47,616 bases of DNA from Nanosyncoccus sp963544575 (GCA_963544575.1 CAUUFZ010000006.1:1-47616), one strand, 5' to 3'; counted from the first letter of the stretch, positions 7,513 through 15,913 are shown. Notes: generated by a model from the letters alone, not told the origin. Numbers and translations are program-made.

Positions 7513-7854
7513 ATTATTAAAAATTACTTATCACATGTCTGCCGAATTTTGGATGACAATGATGAACTGCTTACGACATATCAGCCAGAGGAAGGGGAGA
7601 TAGAAATTGAGGCAAAAAGTGTACTACGTGAACATATCGGGGTGGTGCCAATTTTCCAAATTACATACTCACAGATGGCTGGTCTGCCAAGTTATGAAGA
7701 GGGGGTGTTCTATATCGTGAAACCAACTGTGGTGCGGGCGGCCAAGGATTTAGGTCGAACGATTGATGATTTATATCTACCAGTGTTTCCAGTTACGGAT
7801 GACGAGGGGGCGCTGATTGGTTTTAGGGGGCTAGCTCCTGCACGTGACTTATAA
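7513..7854 (+). CDS. NLTPHDI-like protein, probable AUU start
   Basis: Encodes about 113 residues. The body, with VGVPIF-like HIGVVPIFQITYSQMAGLP, then EGVFYIVKPTVVRAA, then YLPVFPV and GFRGLAP, resembles a family of small phage and bacterial proteins that begin with NLTPH and have GLP, YIVS and CRG motifs. The first standard start (TTG at 7549) has no ribosome binding site and removes the family's N-terminal motif. Reading from ATT at 7513 or 7516, just after AAAGGTGGGG, restores KNYLSHVCRILDDNDE, which aligns with NLTPH-x-x-RI-x-D. I therefore place the start at an ATT codon. The role of the family is unknown to me. Confidence 0.6.
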   Translation: MIKNYLSHVCRILDDNDELLTTYQPEEGEIEIEAKSVLREHIGVVPIFQITYSQMAGLPSYEEGVFYIVKPTVVRAAKDLGRTIDDLYLPVFPVTDDEGALIGFRGLAPARDL

Positions 7855-7867
7855 GACATTCACCTTC

Positions 7868-7894
7868 GGGCTCGGATTTATCCGGGCCTTTTTT
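7868..7894 (+). terminator. Terminator of the NLTPHDI-like gene
   Basis: A GGC-CGGAT/ATCCG-GCC stem with six T. A second, inverted terminator at 7899-7927 serves the minus-strand gene at 7989-9080. Confidence 0.85.
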
Positions 7895-7988
7895 AATGAA
7901 AAAATCCCCGGCGAACCGAGGATTTTTGAGTGATGAAAGAGGATGAGAGAGCGAAGATTAGAAAATTCGATCTTAGGGAATCTGAGAT

Positions 7989-9080
7989 TTAGATTTCTTT
8001 CTGATTGAGGACTTTACTGTATTTGATACGTTTATTTTTCGATAAATCGCATCGATTAAAGAGTTCTATAAGTTTTTCCCGATTAATATTGGTGGCACCA
8101 TATTTAAGCAAGGTAACGCCAATTCGAAGTTTATCATCTGGTGTGCAAAATAGGTTGTCATGTTCATATTTTTCAGCCAGTATATCAATCTGACCACCAG
8201 ACACTAGGTAATTCTTGGTAAGGAATTTCTCAAAATCGCAACCATATCTAGTGGCAACGTAAACTTGCTGAATATTAAGAAGCTCAAGAAACTGATTGAT
8301 AGTGATTGTGGGTGGTAACTTTTTGAGATTAGGCTCTATTGATATGAAATTGTGGAAGTTCATATTAACCCAAATTGGTCGATAATCGTCAAGATTGATG
8401 CCGAAGATGGTCCAATCGAGTGGGTCAGCGGCCATGATACTCTCGTGTATTTTTGGATTGCAGTGGTTTTTAATCCAGGCGGCAATGAGACCGAGTGAAA
8501 GATTCTGCTGATAGAAAAAATAGAGTAGACAGTAAACATTAGCAGGTTTTGGAGATTCCTTGACGAGGAGCTGGTTGGCCATCACGAAAATCGTCGTGAG
8601 GTTGACTCCGAGGACGCGCATTTCGGCGCATTGAACTTCGAGATCATGCTTAGTTTCTATCCGGTAGCAGTTCATGGCGATAGTGTCGATATCGACACCG
8701 CGTTGCTGAAATTTTTTGAGGTTTCTCAGGATAAAATCACGGCCTTTGATTTGAATTAACTGGTACATTAATTCATAAGAATTGATATGAACCTTGGAGG
8801 CTTTGACTTTGTCGTAGTGGCGCCAGATGTAGCTGGGGCTAAGTAGTTCCCTAACCTCGCTGGGGTTGGCGCCGGCCGCTAGAAGTTCGGACCAGATGGT
8901 TTGTGAAATTCGATAAACTCTGCCGCGCTCCGCTTTGGTGCGGGCAAGTGTCATGGCGGCGTAGAGCGCATCGTGTAGGTCTAGATAGCGCTTGACATAG
9001 GCAGGCGTACGACAGACTCTGGGCAGTTCCTCGAAACTAGATTCTGCGATTTGAAACATCATTTGGAATTTTTGACTCAT
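7989..9080 (-). CDS. Helical-repeat protein, paralogous family B, copy 3
   Basis: Encodes 363 residues when started at the ATG preceded by AAAGGGG; an earlier in-frame ATG five codons upstream lies within that site. It is a diverged relative of the other two family B genes: it has a QQRGVDIDTIA repeat-like segment, a G-x-x-L-D-Y-RPIWVNM-like block, a VSGGQIDILAEKY block matching GGDIEQL, and a C-terminal INREKL. It is strongly helical and soluble. Its own promoter has TTGACA at 9158-9163 and GATAAT at 9135-9140 on the minus strand. Function unknown. Confidence 0.75.
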   Translation of the reverse strand: MSQKFQMMFQIAESSFEELPRVCRTPAYVKRYLDLHDALYAAMTLARTKAERGRVYRISQTIWSELLAAGANPSEVRELLSPSYIWRHYDKVKASKVHINSYELMYQLIQIKGRDFILRNLKKFQQRGVDIDTIAMNCYRIETKHDLEVQCAEMRVLGVNLTTIFVMANQLLVKESPKPANVYCLLYFFYQQNLSLGLIAAWIKNHCNPKIHESIMAADPLDWTIFGINLDDYRPIWVNMNFHNFISIEPNLKKLPPTITINQFLELLNIQQVYVATRYGCDFEKFLTKNYLVSGGQIDILAEKYEHDNLFCTPDDKLRIGVTLLKYGATNINREKLIELFNRCDLSKNKRIKYSKVLNQKEI

Positions 9081-9259
9081 ATTTTCCCCTTTCATTTTGT
9101 AAAAGAACGTGTAATAGATACAAAGTTTCCATTTATTATCACATGAGATGCTTATTTTGTCAAAAATTGGGACTTTGATATGCGGAGATGAGCGAAGTGT
9201 GAATATAATCTATATAATAGCGTGATTCATGAAGCATAAGCTTATAGTATAATGGAAGA

Positions 9260-11137
9260 ATGAATCATAATTTGGCGCCAAATGGTTTGGAAAAAGCGGG
9301 AGAGCAGGAGGTAAATGATAATCACCTGAAGCTGATGCAGGCGCTAAAGGGGGTGGAATTCTTGGGAGAGAAAAAGACGAAAGACGAGGAAGAGCAGGTT
9401 GAAACTGCGAGTGATTTTGACCTCGAAGGGATTTTAGGTCGCAAGGAAAAATTGACATCAGCTACAGAGAAGGAGCGTAGTAAAGAATATTTGATCCGAG
9501 AGAGACACGAGATTATTTGCGACCGTGACCATATTGAAAATCAGCGAGTGGATGTGGTAGAAAATCTGGAAAATCAGACTTTGGAATATCGTTTTAAACT
9601 ACGTGAGCCTTTGGCGGAAATTTCAGAATTGGGGCAGAAATTACGTACCGAATCACGCGAAAAAGATGGCGTGGCGGAACTTCAAAGTGGCACTTCGGTG
9701 AGACTTGGGGAAATTATTTATCATGATTTAGAATCGAAGCGTGAATTTCGACTCTGTGATGCCTTAGTGTTTGAAAAAAATGGGATTAAGGTGTCTTTGG
9801 CGGATGCTACGGCGCGGGAACTGGGTGACGGAGTAGTTTCTAGGAAGCGTAATACCAGTAATCTAGTACGAGCGGCGATTGGTTTGGTGCAAATGGAAGT
9901 GCCAAAAGCGATGGATGATATGGCGGCGCAACAGACGCTGGATGAAATTTTTAGGCAGGACCTCGGAGTGGAAGATGCACTAGACGAAGTTTCGGAGAGG
10001 GCGGAACGCGATTATAAGATAGCGAGATTAAAGTGGCAATATAAGCTAGAGGACCTCAATGCGGAGCAGCTTGGGCGAGCGGAAAAATTGACACGCCGTG
10101 AGGTTTTTCCAGGTTACTCTACATATGTAGAAAATGGGAAACATGAAGAATATCTGGCCAAGTATGGTGAGGATGTACGCGCGGTCCATATGTTGAATTC
10201 GATGAGTGTGGACTCGGTTTATCAGGTATTAACTACAGGTTTGATGAGTACGACCGAGCGGTTTAGTCGGGGAGTGGTGAAAAATGGAATCTCCTCGGTA
10301 TTGGATATCGATTCTGGAGGTGCGGACAATGTATTCACTCGGATTATGAATGCGAAGCAACGCAGTAAAATTCAGAATCATGCGGTGGTATTGAAACCGG
10401 AAATTTTTGATCGTACCGATTGGTATGCTTATAATGTGGACTCTTATGGTTCGACCAATGAGGCGCATTTTGCGGGGAGATTGGCGCCAGAGGAGATTTT
10501 TCAGCGCACCATGGGCGATTTAAAACACTATTCGGCAGATAATGAGCAGATGTTTCGCACCGGTATTGGCGTGGATTATATTGAAGCGATAGAGGTGGAC
10601 GAGCTGGACCGCGATGAATTGCTTGAGGGGCTTCATCAGAAGGGACTCTTTGAGATAAATGGGCGACCGATTGAGGAAGTGATCGTGGCGCGAGAATTTG
10701 ATGAGGATGATGATGACGATTGGGATGACTGGGGTGACTTTAGCCCAAGTTTCGAAGGAGCGGGCGAATCGGTTGAGGACTTTTTGACGCAGAATTTAAG
10801 GAAGCAGGAGCGTATTGAGGCGATTTATAATGGTGAAGTAAAAGAAGTGAGCCTCGGTGAGTTGACGGCGCTCGCGGAATCTTCGGAAGATTTTAATGAC
10901 ACCTTTGTTTTCCTGGCGGAGGCGATTATGGGACAGGGCGGAGGTGCTAAATTGAAAGCGGATCTCGAAACGCATTTAGGACAGGTGTTAGGGGTGGAAG
11001 ATTTGGCAAATTTGGCTTTAGGGAGGTTGCCAAAAGATTTTGCGCCGAATGATTTAGGGGTGTTCTTGTTCGCGAAGAATCAATTGGGGGTAGATTTTGG
11101 CAAAATGTATATGGAAGCGAGAGGGGTGAGTATATGA
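9260..11137 (+). CDS. Large hypothetical protein with ADP-ribosyltransferase-like segment
   Basis: Encodes 625 residues, acidic, with no signal peptide or membrane segment. Residues 1-290 are charged and helical. Around 310-440 lie VLTTGLMSTTERFSRG, DIDSGGADNVFTRI, VVLKPEIFDRTDWYAY and a later VDYIEAIEV. I recall this order (ST-x-E-R, SGGA-x-x-VFTR, a D-R-x-D stretch, a final Glu) from ADP-ribosyltransferase-like domains, but cannot confirm it. An Asp-rich run (about 485-500) follows. It has no Shine-Dalgarno; TATAAT ends 6 nt before the ATG, so it is leaderless. The next gene overlaps by 4 nt and an ADP-ribosylglycohydrolase gene faces it. Confidence 0.6.
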   Translation: MNHNLAPNGLEKAGEQEVNDNHLKLMQALKGVEFLGEKKTKDEEEQVETASDFDLEGILGRKEKLTSATEKERSKEYLIRERHEIICDRDHIENQRVDVVENLENQTLEYRFKLREPLAEISELGQKLRTESREKDGVAELQSGTSVRLGEIIYHDLESKREFRLCDALVFEKNGIKVSLADATARELGDGVVSRKRNTSNLVRAAIGLVQMEVPKAMDDMAAQQTLDEIFRQDLGVEDALDEVSERAERDYKIARLKWQYKLEDLNAEQLGRAEKLTRREVFPGYSTYVENGKHEEYLAKYGEDVRAVHMLNSMSVDSVYQVLTTGLMSTTERFSRGVVKNGISSVLDIDSGGADNVFTRIMNAKQRSKIQNHAVVLKPEIFDRTDWYAYNVDSYGSTNEAHFAGRLAPEEIFQRTMGDLKHYSADNEQMFRTGIGVDYIEAIEVDELDRDELLEGLHQKGLFEINGRPIEEVIVAREFDEDDDDDWDDWGDFSPSFEGAGESVEDFLTQNLRKQERIEAIYNGEVKEVSLGELTALAESSEDFNDTFVFLAEAIMGQGGGAKLKADLETHLGQVLGVEDLANLALGRLPKDFAPNDLGVFLFAKNQLGVDFGKMYMEARGVSI

Positions 11138-11517
11138 GAAGCTTTAGAAATATTATGAAAAATGGGCGTGAACGCGTGGAAAAATTGCCAGGAGCGGTTT
11201 ATCTGGTGGAATGCGAGACTGATGAAACGGTGCTGGTGGCGATGCAACTAGAGGTAGTGCGGCGATTTTCTGAGGGGGAGGAATTTGTTTCGGTGAAATG
11301 GTTTGATACGGTGCGGGAGCGAGTGATGCGCGCGAAGTTGATTTGGCGAGTGGGTGAATGCTTGGCTTTTGAGAGACTAGAGGCTGATGGGGGTGGAAAA
11401 TATTATTTTACGCCATTGACACTGGAAAAATATTATAGCGAAGTGAAAGATTCGTTGGTTTCGGGTGAGGATTTTACAAGTGAGGCGGAAATGATTGAGG
11501 CGTTCTTAAAAAAATAA
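11134..11517 (+). CDS. Hypothetical partner of the ART-like protein
   Basis: Encodes 127 residues and overlaps the preceding stop by 4 nt (ATGA), so it is translationally coupled to it. The sequence is beta-rich and charged, with no recognised motif. Position suggests a partner, chaperone or immunity protein for the 625-residue protein, which is inference from gene order only. Confidence 0.7.
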   Translation: MRSFRNIMKNGRERVEKLPGAVYLVECETDETVLVAMQLEVVRRFSEGEEFVSVKWFDTVRERVMRAKLIWRVGECLAFERLEADGGGKYYFTPLTLEKYYSEVKDSLVSGEDFTSEAEMIEAFLKK

Positions 11518-11541
11518 ACTCCCGAAAAATTCGAGAGTTTA
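11515..11541. terminator. Bidirectional terminator
   Basis: A TAAACTC-CGAA/TTCG-GAGTTTA hairpin between the convergent genes ending at 11517 and 11559. Confidence 0.8.
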
Positions 11542-11558
11542 GTGAGAAAACAGTGAAG

Positions 11559-12590
11559 CTAGGCGCCAAGCCGATTGAGGTTGGTGGTTTCAATACGTGG
11601 AATGGAAGTGGATTCTGGTGAAATATCTGTGGTGTCAATCTCGGTTTCAGCGAATTGATCGCAGAGTTTAACCAGATATCGGCCACGCTTCAGAGTGGTG
11701 GCCCATTTTTCCGGAATACTTTTGAGCCCGTATTGAATGCCAGCGAGTGAGCCAGTGAGCGCGCCAATGGTATCAGTATCGTCGCCGAGATTAATCGCGG
11801 TGAGGACGGCATCTTGGAAGTTGTCGGTGGTGAGAAATGACCAAAGTACGGCTTCCAGAGTGTCAACCACGTAAGCACGCGAAGGGATGTAGCCCTTAGG
11901 ATAGTGATGAATCTGATTTTTCAGAATTCGGCTATATAGGGTAATTTCTTCTTTTTCAAACATGCTGTAATCGTCCAGCTGGGTTTTGTGATAAGCTTCC
12001 TTGGGATTATCGCCGTCGAGCAGATGGCAAACGAAATTAGTGTAAATCAGGCAACCCAGCACACTAATTGGATGAGTGTGGGTGAGGGATGAAATGTTTT
12101 TCACTAATTCAAAGCGTTTTTCACCGGTGATTTGATTTTTGTGACAAACAAAAGCTACTGGCAAGATGCGCATGAGTGAACCGTTGCCGTTATTGGCGTA
12201 ATGATTCATACCGCATTTGACGGGGTGTCCGCCAGCGAGGTAATTCTCAATCGCGCGTTTACAGGTACTACCAATGTCAAAAGTGAGTTTGGTGGCAGTA
12301 AATTCGTCTTGCAAATACCACTTGACAAAATTCTCCATGATGTCGTGATAATGGAAGCGTTTTTGATCAATCAGTGACTGCATGAGGCAGATGGTCATAG
12401 ATGTATCGTCAGACCAAGTCCCAGCAGGTTGATGATGGGTGCCGACAGATAACATTTCGGTGACTGGCATGAGTTCTAGGAAATTTCGATTCAAAAACTC
12501 AATGGGTACCCCTAATGCATCGCCAATAGCTAAGCCGATAAGGCCAGAACGAATTGCTTGCTTTATATCCTTTTTCTCTAAATGTGCCAT
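11559..12590 (-). CDS. ADP-ribosylglycohydrolase (DraG/ARH family)
   Basis: Encodes 343 residues from the ATG preceded by AGGAGGAG. Metal-binding motifs are clear: GTWSDDTSMT near residue 60 and GDDTDTIGALTGSLAG near residue 270, plus the N-terminal GLAIGDALGVP. These enzymes remove ADP-ribose from arginine or other acceptors with two Mg or Mn ions. Length is usual for the family. It is convergent with the ART-like gene pair, so the two could form an ADP-ribosylation cycle. The promoter is TTGACA 12716-12721 and TATAAT 12693-12698 on the minus strand. Confidence 0.92.
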   Translation of the reverse strand: MAHLEKKDIKQAIRSGLIGLAIGDALGVPIEFLNRNFLELMPVTEMLSVGTHHQPAGTWSDDTSMTICLMQSLIDQKRFHYHDIMENFVKWYLQDEFTATKLTFDIGSTCKRAIENYLAGGHPVKCGMNHYANNGNGSLMRILPVAFVCHKNQITGEKRFELVKNISSLTHTHPISVLGCLIYTNFVCHLLDGDNPKEAYHKTQLDDYSMFEKEEITLYSRILKNQIHHYPKGYIPSRAYVVDTLEAVLWSFLTTDNFQDAVLTAINLGDDTDTIGALTGSLAGIQYGLKSIPEKWATTLKRGRYLVKLCDQFAETEIDTTDISPESTSIPRIETTNLNRLGA

Positions 12591-12803
12591 AGTATCTCCT
12601 CCTATCGATTGGGTGATGATGCGGATTTTTGTGTGAATTTTAGGCCAATTTGGACCAGATTTTTCACGATTTTTCCGCACCGAGATTTATATATTATAAC
12701 TTTTTTATGGCGTTTTGTCAATGAAGAAAAAAAATCCCGAAGTTAGGCTCCAGGGGTTTTGATGAATAGCTTCGACTTGTGTATTTTGGTGTATAATAAT
12801 ATC

Positions 12804-12852
12804 GAAGTCTCTGCACGGGGTGTAATGCTCCTACCGCAAGGGCTTCTTTTTT
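12804..12852 (+). ncRNA. Candidate 50-nt small RNA
   Basis: TATAAT at 12792-12797 is followed by a short GC-richer segment that begins GAAG, ends CTTC and runs into six T. No ORF follows on this strand; the flanking genes are both on minus. The -35 is poor. The rest of the 12591-12905 gap holds the 12590 gene's promoter and leader and two terminators, at 12727-12760 and 12862-12893. Confidence 0.45.
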
Positions 12853-12861
12853 ATATACGAT

Positions 12862-12893
12862 AAAAATCCCCGAAGATAGACTCCGAGGATTTT
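12862..12893 (-). terminator. Terminator of the HD hydrolase gene
   Basis: An AAAATCC/GGATTTT hairpin just past the stop of the minus-strand gene at 12906. A similar sequence at 12727-12760 may terminate the small RNA or be a duplicate. Confidence 0.6.
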
Positions 12894-12905
12894 GATGTGA
12901 GGAAT

Positions 12906-13499
12906 TTAATCGTAGGGATTTATTGTGACGATGTCTCCTAGCTCCTCTATAAGATTTGCGAGGTGACCCTTAAGTTCTATCGGCACCGGTTCGTTTCTGA
13001 TTAGACTAAAAACGGCGCGATAATACCAGAGAATATCCCATTTTAAAGCATTGAAGCGCTGCCAAATTTCATCGCCAAACTGATCGTAATCTTTTAGAAT
13101 GTCAGTAAGATTATGTATTTTATCGGCGGTTGCGACAATGTAGGCCTCAATGTAGTAGGAATTGCCGAGGCGCTTCAGGTAACTTTCTTTACGCTCTTTC
13201 CAGGGAAGTTTGGGCTGACCGGCAGTTTTAGGTTCCGAAACATCTTTGACGATGTCGGTAATTTCATCACCAAAATCGCGACGCATGTCAGCCTCAGAAT
13301 AGACAGCTGGATTGACATCTTCAAGTATGTCGTGTAGGATCCCAGCGACAATCGTTGCCTCATCGTTGGTGTATTGACCAATAATCATGCCGACGGCGAC
13401 AGGGTGGGAAATATATGGAATATCGGTTCCCTTGCGGTTTTGACCCTGGTGAGCCTTGGCGGCGATTTTAAGTGCGAGATTAATTTTGTCAGTAAACAT
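12906..13499 (-). CDS. HD-domain hydrolase, small alarmone hydrolase-like
   Basis: Encodes 197 residues. The RelA/SpoT-type HD pattern is present: AAKAHQGQNRKG, ISHPVAVG, GILHDILEDV and TADKIHNLTDI, giving the H, HD, ED and D ligands of the Mn-dependent (p)ppGpp 3'-pyrophosphohydrolase site. No synthetase, TGS or ACT domain follows, so it is a stand-alone hydrolase like SAH/MESH1. In this setting it could also act on other nucleotides. Start placed at the ATG after AGGTG; an upstream in-frame ATG would add 19 unlikely residues. Confidence 0.85.
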   Translation of the reverse strand: MFTDKINLALKIAAKAHQGQNRKGTDIPYISHPVAVGMIIGQYTNDEATIVAGILHDILEDVNPAVYSEADMRRDFGDEITDIVKDVSEPKTAGQPKLPWKERKESYLKRLGNSYYIEAYIVATADKIHNLTDILKDYDQFGDEIWQRFNALKWDILWYYRAVFSLIRNEPVPIELKGHLANLIEELGDIVTINPYD

Positions 13500-13574
13500 A
13501 GATTCACCTAACCTTTCGTAATGTGTGCGGGTGACTGTTTGGTTAAAATTCCTCAAATTTTAAGGTGCAATAAA

Positions 13575-13598
13575 TTCACCTCTCTCTCGAGAGGTGAA
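13575..13598. other. 10-bp perfect hairpin
   Basis: TTCACCTCTC and GAGAGGTGAA flank a four-base loop just before the HD gene and after the CHAP-like gene. There is no T-run of note, so it may be a weak terminator or an operator. Confidence 0.5.
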
Positions 13599-13624
13599 AG
13601 TTGTGTGGCAAATTTTTCGTTGAT

Positions 13625-14245
13625 TTAAATGCCTTTTGCTTCGGGTTCACGATACCAGATGACGCCGGATTTTTCAGAAATGGGGATTTCTAGGCATTGC
13701 TCTTTAAAATCCTTATAGGTTGAAACTAACCATATAGCGGGAAATCCAGTAACGGTAAACCTAGCGTTATTAAACCATACTAGAAGACCAAACTCATCTG
13801 CGTCGGGCATTACACCGATAAAGTGTCTCTCATCTAATATATCTTGGTATGACGGCCAGTCGGCTTTTGAAACTTTTTGCCAACCGTTATATTCGAGGAT
13901 TTCACCCCAGTGTTTGGCATCGAAGCGATGTTCCCCGGGCTTGCGCGGCCCTGGTTTAGGTAATTTAGGTGAACTACCGCAGTATTTTTTCATCATCCAG
14001 GCTACATAACTAGTACTACGCCGAATGACAAAATTACTAGAATCGGTAATTAGGGTGTAAAAATTACTGTCGGATTCCTGCCATTTGGCAAAATCGAGAT
14101 TAGCGTAAGGATATTCTTCTGCGCCAGTCTCCATGATGAAACGATAGATGTGGCGATAGATTATGCGAATAATCCGTTTAGGCTGCCAAGCAGCGCAAGA
14201 TTCTCTTGCGAAAAAATTTGCTACTTTAATCTTAAATGTACTCAT
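13625..14245 (-). CDS. CHAP-like protein lacking the catalytic cysteine
   Basis: Encodes 206 residues from the ATG preceded by AAAAGGAGGGG. The middle resembles CHAP amidase domains: EYPYANLDF, then RRSTSYVAWMM, then RFDAKHWGEILEYNGWQK, which match the usual YPY, CTSYVAW and NAxxW. In CHAP enzymes the residue at the start of CTSYVAW is the nucleophile; here it is Ser, and I see no clear GH-VA histidine. So it is probably a non-catalytic binding form, or I misassign the fold. No signal peptide is obvious. It lies under a box II promoter. Confidence 0.55.
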   Translation of the reverse strand: MSTFKIKVANFFARESCAAWQPKRIIRIIYRHIYRFIMETGAEEYPYANLDFAKWQESDSNFYTLITDSSNFVIRRSTSYVAWMMKKYCGSSPKLPKPGPRKPGEHRFDAKHWGEILEYNGWQKVSKADWPSYQDILDERHFIGVMPDADEFGLLVWFNNARFTVTGFPAIWLVSTYKDFKEQCLEIPISEKSGVIWYREPEAKGI

Positions 14246-14291
14246 GATACCCCTCCTTTTCATGCTGTGTGGGAAAATACCCAATATATAT

Positions 14292-14342
14292 ATTATACAA
14301 TGAAGAGTGGGGTGTGTCAATTTTGGCCCTAAGTTAATATCT
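14292..14342 (-). promoter_or_regulatory. Promoter with box II for the CHAP-like gene
   Basis: Minus-strand TTGACA (14315-14320) and TATAAT (14292-14297), spacer 17. Box II CCTAAGTTAATATCT (plus-strand reading, 14328-14342) lies exactly 7 nt beyond the -35, identical over 15 nt to the copy at 3286-3300. Confidence 0.75.
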
Positions 14343-14387
14343 TGAGATGCCGTACTTGATGAGAATAATAATATTTTAGAATCGAGC

Positions 14388-14464
14388 AACCCGCCATTTC
14401 TGACGGGTTCTCATGAAGATAGCACCGAAGTGGTATCTCCGACGTTGGAGTTTCTCACTCCGAT
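14388..14464 (-). ncRNA. Candidate structured small RNA
   Basis: On the minus strand a promoter (TTGAGT 14493-14498, TAATAT 14471-14476, spacer 16) precedes three consecutive hairpins: GGAGT/ACTCC (14447-14461), a 9-bp stem capped by a TTCG loop (14417-14438) and AACCCG/CGGGTT (14388-14409). No ORF is present and the next gene has its own promoter downstream. It matches no RNA family I recognise. Confidence 0.55.
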
Positions 14465-14523
14465 GCTTTTATATTATCATATATTGAAGAAAACTCAATC
14501 TGGGCGTTAACGGTTAAGGTTAA

Positions 14524-15171
14524 TTATAAAATAATTTTAAAATCATCGTATTTATCAGCAAAGGTCTCCTCGATTGTTTTATTTGTTTTCTTAAGATATT
14601 TCTTAACGAGATAATAACCTAAAGAATATCCAGCCCAGTGTGGTAGCTTATCGCTCCCATTAAAAAAGATTTCATTATAGTTATAATTATCAGAATCTAA
14701 TTTATTATAAACTTGAGCTAATATTTCTTTATTTTGCTCGTCGGAACGTTCAAGAATAGTTTTAATAAATAAACTTTTTTCAGCTTTATTTTTTATAAAT
14801 TCAGTCTCAAGAATACAAGCTAGTCCTTCAAAAATAAGATTATCAAAAAGTGATTTCATCCATTCAGGATTCTTTCCCCATCGGGATGCATGGCAAAGTT
14901 CATGTACGATATTTTCTGAAATAAGATTTTCGGTAGCTTTTTTGTCGTCGATACTAATCTGAATAAAATCGGCGGAAAAAGTATACCCGCCTGCGCCATT
15001 TTCTGGAATAGTCATTGTGATTCGATTGGTGACTAGAATATCGATATCCCAGTCAATTTTTAGTTTTGGAAAAGTGTATTCTTCGGCTGCTTTTGTGGCG
15101 TTTGTAATTAACTTTTTCTTATTAGAAAGATTGCCGTTAGCTTCGGTGAGTAATAAGTTTATTTTGCCCAT
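14524..15171 (-). CDS. DUF2268-like zinc metallopeptidase
   Basis: Encodes 215 residues. The motif IVHELCHASRW contains HELCH, the HExxH zinc site, and FEGLA about 30 residues later supplies the third-ligand region, as in the DUF2268 predicted Zn-dependent proteases. No signal peptide, so it is likely cytoplasmic. It has no Shine-Dalgarno; TACAAT ends 6 nt before the ATG, indicating a leaderless transcript. AT content is higher than in its neighbours. Confidence 0.8.
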   Translation of the reverse strand: MGKINLLLTEANGNLSNKKKLITNATKAAEEYTFPKLKIDWDIDILVTNRITMTIPENGAGGYTFSADFIQISIDDKKATENLISENIVHELCHASRWGKNPEWMKSLFDNLIFEGLACILETEFIKNKAEKSLFIKTILERSDEQNKEILAQVYNKLDSDNYNYNEIFFNGSDKLPHWAGYSLGYYLVKKYLKKTNKTIEETFADKYDDFKIIL

Positions 15172-15205
15172 ACAGTTATTGTACTGCTTTTTGAGATACT
15201 AAAAC

Positions 15206-15433
15206 ATCCGCCTAGTGTACTTCGTACACAGGCGTCTGATTCATCGAAATAAAAAAGAGTCGCTACGCTTCTTATTTTAATTTTTAAAACCTAAAATTAT
15301 AGAACAAGTTCTAAATTTTAAATTTTAAAAATAAAAATAGAGTTCTTCGAACCAGATATTTCTCTCATGGAGCACGCCTGGCTTCGCGGCTACTCCATTC
15401 GTCGAAAATAAAAAATAAACCCCTGCGGGTTGT
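15206..15433. repeat. Structured intergenic repeat, tandem copy 1
   Basis: One of two tandem units of about 228 bp. In order it has a GTGTAC-loop-GTACAC hairpin, an AAATAA-rich hairpin around a CGCTACG loop, a 25-bp imperfect AT-rich inverted repeat centred on AGAAC-AA-GTTCT, a GTTC-loop-GAAC segment, a TGGAG/CTCCA hairpin and an AAACCC/GGGTTT terminator. Its first hairpin differs from copy 2 by paired changes. No ORF is plausible within it. Confidence 0.85.
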
Positions 15434-15661
15434 AGCCGTCTAGTATGCTTCGCATACAGGCGTCTGATTCGTCGAAATAAAAAAGTATCGCTACGCTTCT
15501 TATTTTAATTTTTAAAACCTAAAATTATAGAACAAGTTCTAAATTTTAAATTTTAAAAATAAAAATAGAGTTCTTCGAACCAGATATTTCTCTCATGGAG
15601 CACGCCTGGCTTCGCGGCTACTCCATTCGTCGAAAATAAAAAATAAACCCCTGCGGGTTTT
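15434..15661. repeat. Structured intergenic repeat, tandem copy 2
   Basis: Nearly identical to the previous 228 bp from the AT-rich centre on. The first hairpin reads GTATGC-loop-GCATAC instead of GTGTAC-loop-GTACAC, so both arms changed together. It directly abuts the 3' end of tRNA-Thr(GGT) and supplies that transcript's terminator (ACCC/GGGT stem with T-rich tail on minus). Confidence 0.85.
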
Positions 15662-15681
15662 ATTTTGTTATTTTCTCCTCA

Positions 15682-15756
<75 letters not shown>

Positions 15757-15776
15757 GGGTCATGCATAAACATGAA

Positions 15777-15861
15777 TGGTGCTGGAGGTAGGACTCGAAC
15801 CTACGAAGGTGTAACCCGAGAGATTTACAGTCTCTTGTCATTGCCGCTAGACTACTCCAGC
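15777..15861 (-). tRNA. tRNA-Tyr(GTA)
   Basis: Class II tRNA with a long variable arm; acceptor GCTGGAG/CTCCAGC, anticodon GTA, T-loop TTCGAGT, and encoded ACCA. It is first in the tRNA transcript, 20 nt before tRNA-Thr. Confidence 0.95.
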
Positions 15862-15913
15862 TTTTAAAATTCATCTACCTGCTGGCGTGAGCCAAGCCCA
15901 GACAGATAGGAAT

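Noticed and set aside
10229..10468. Minus-strand open frame inside the ART-like gene
   Set aside because: No start signals; it is a shadow of the coding strand.
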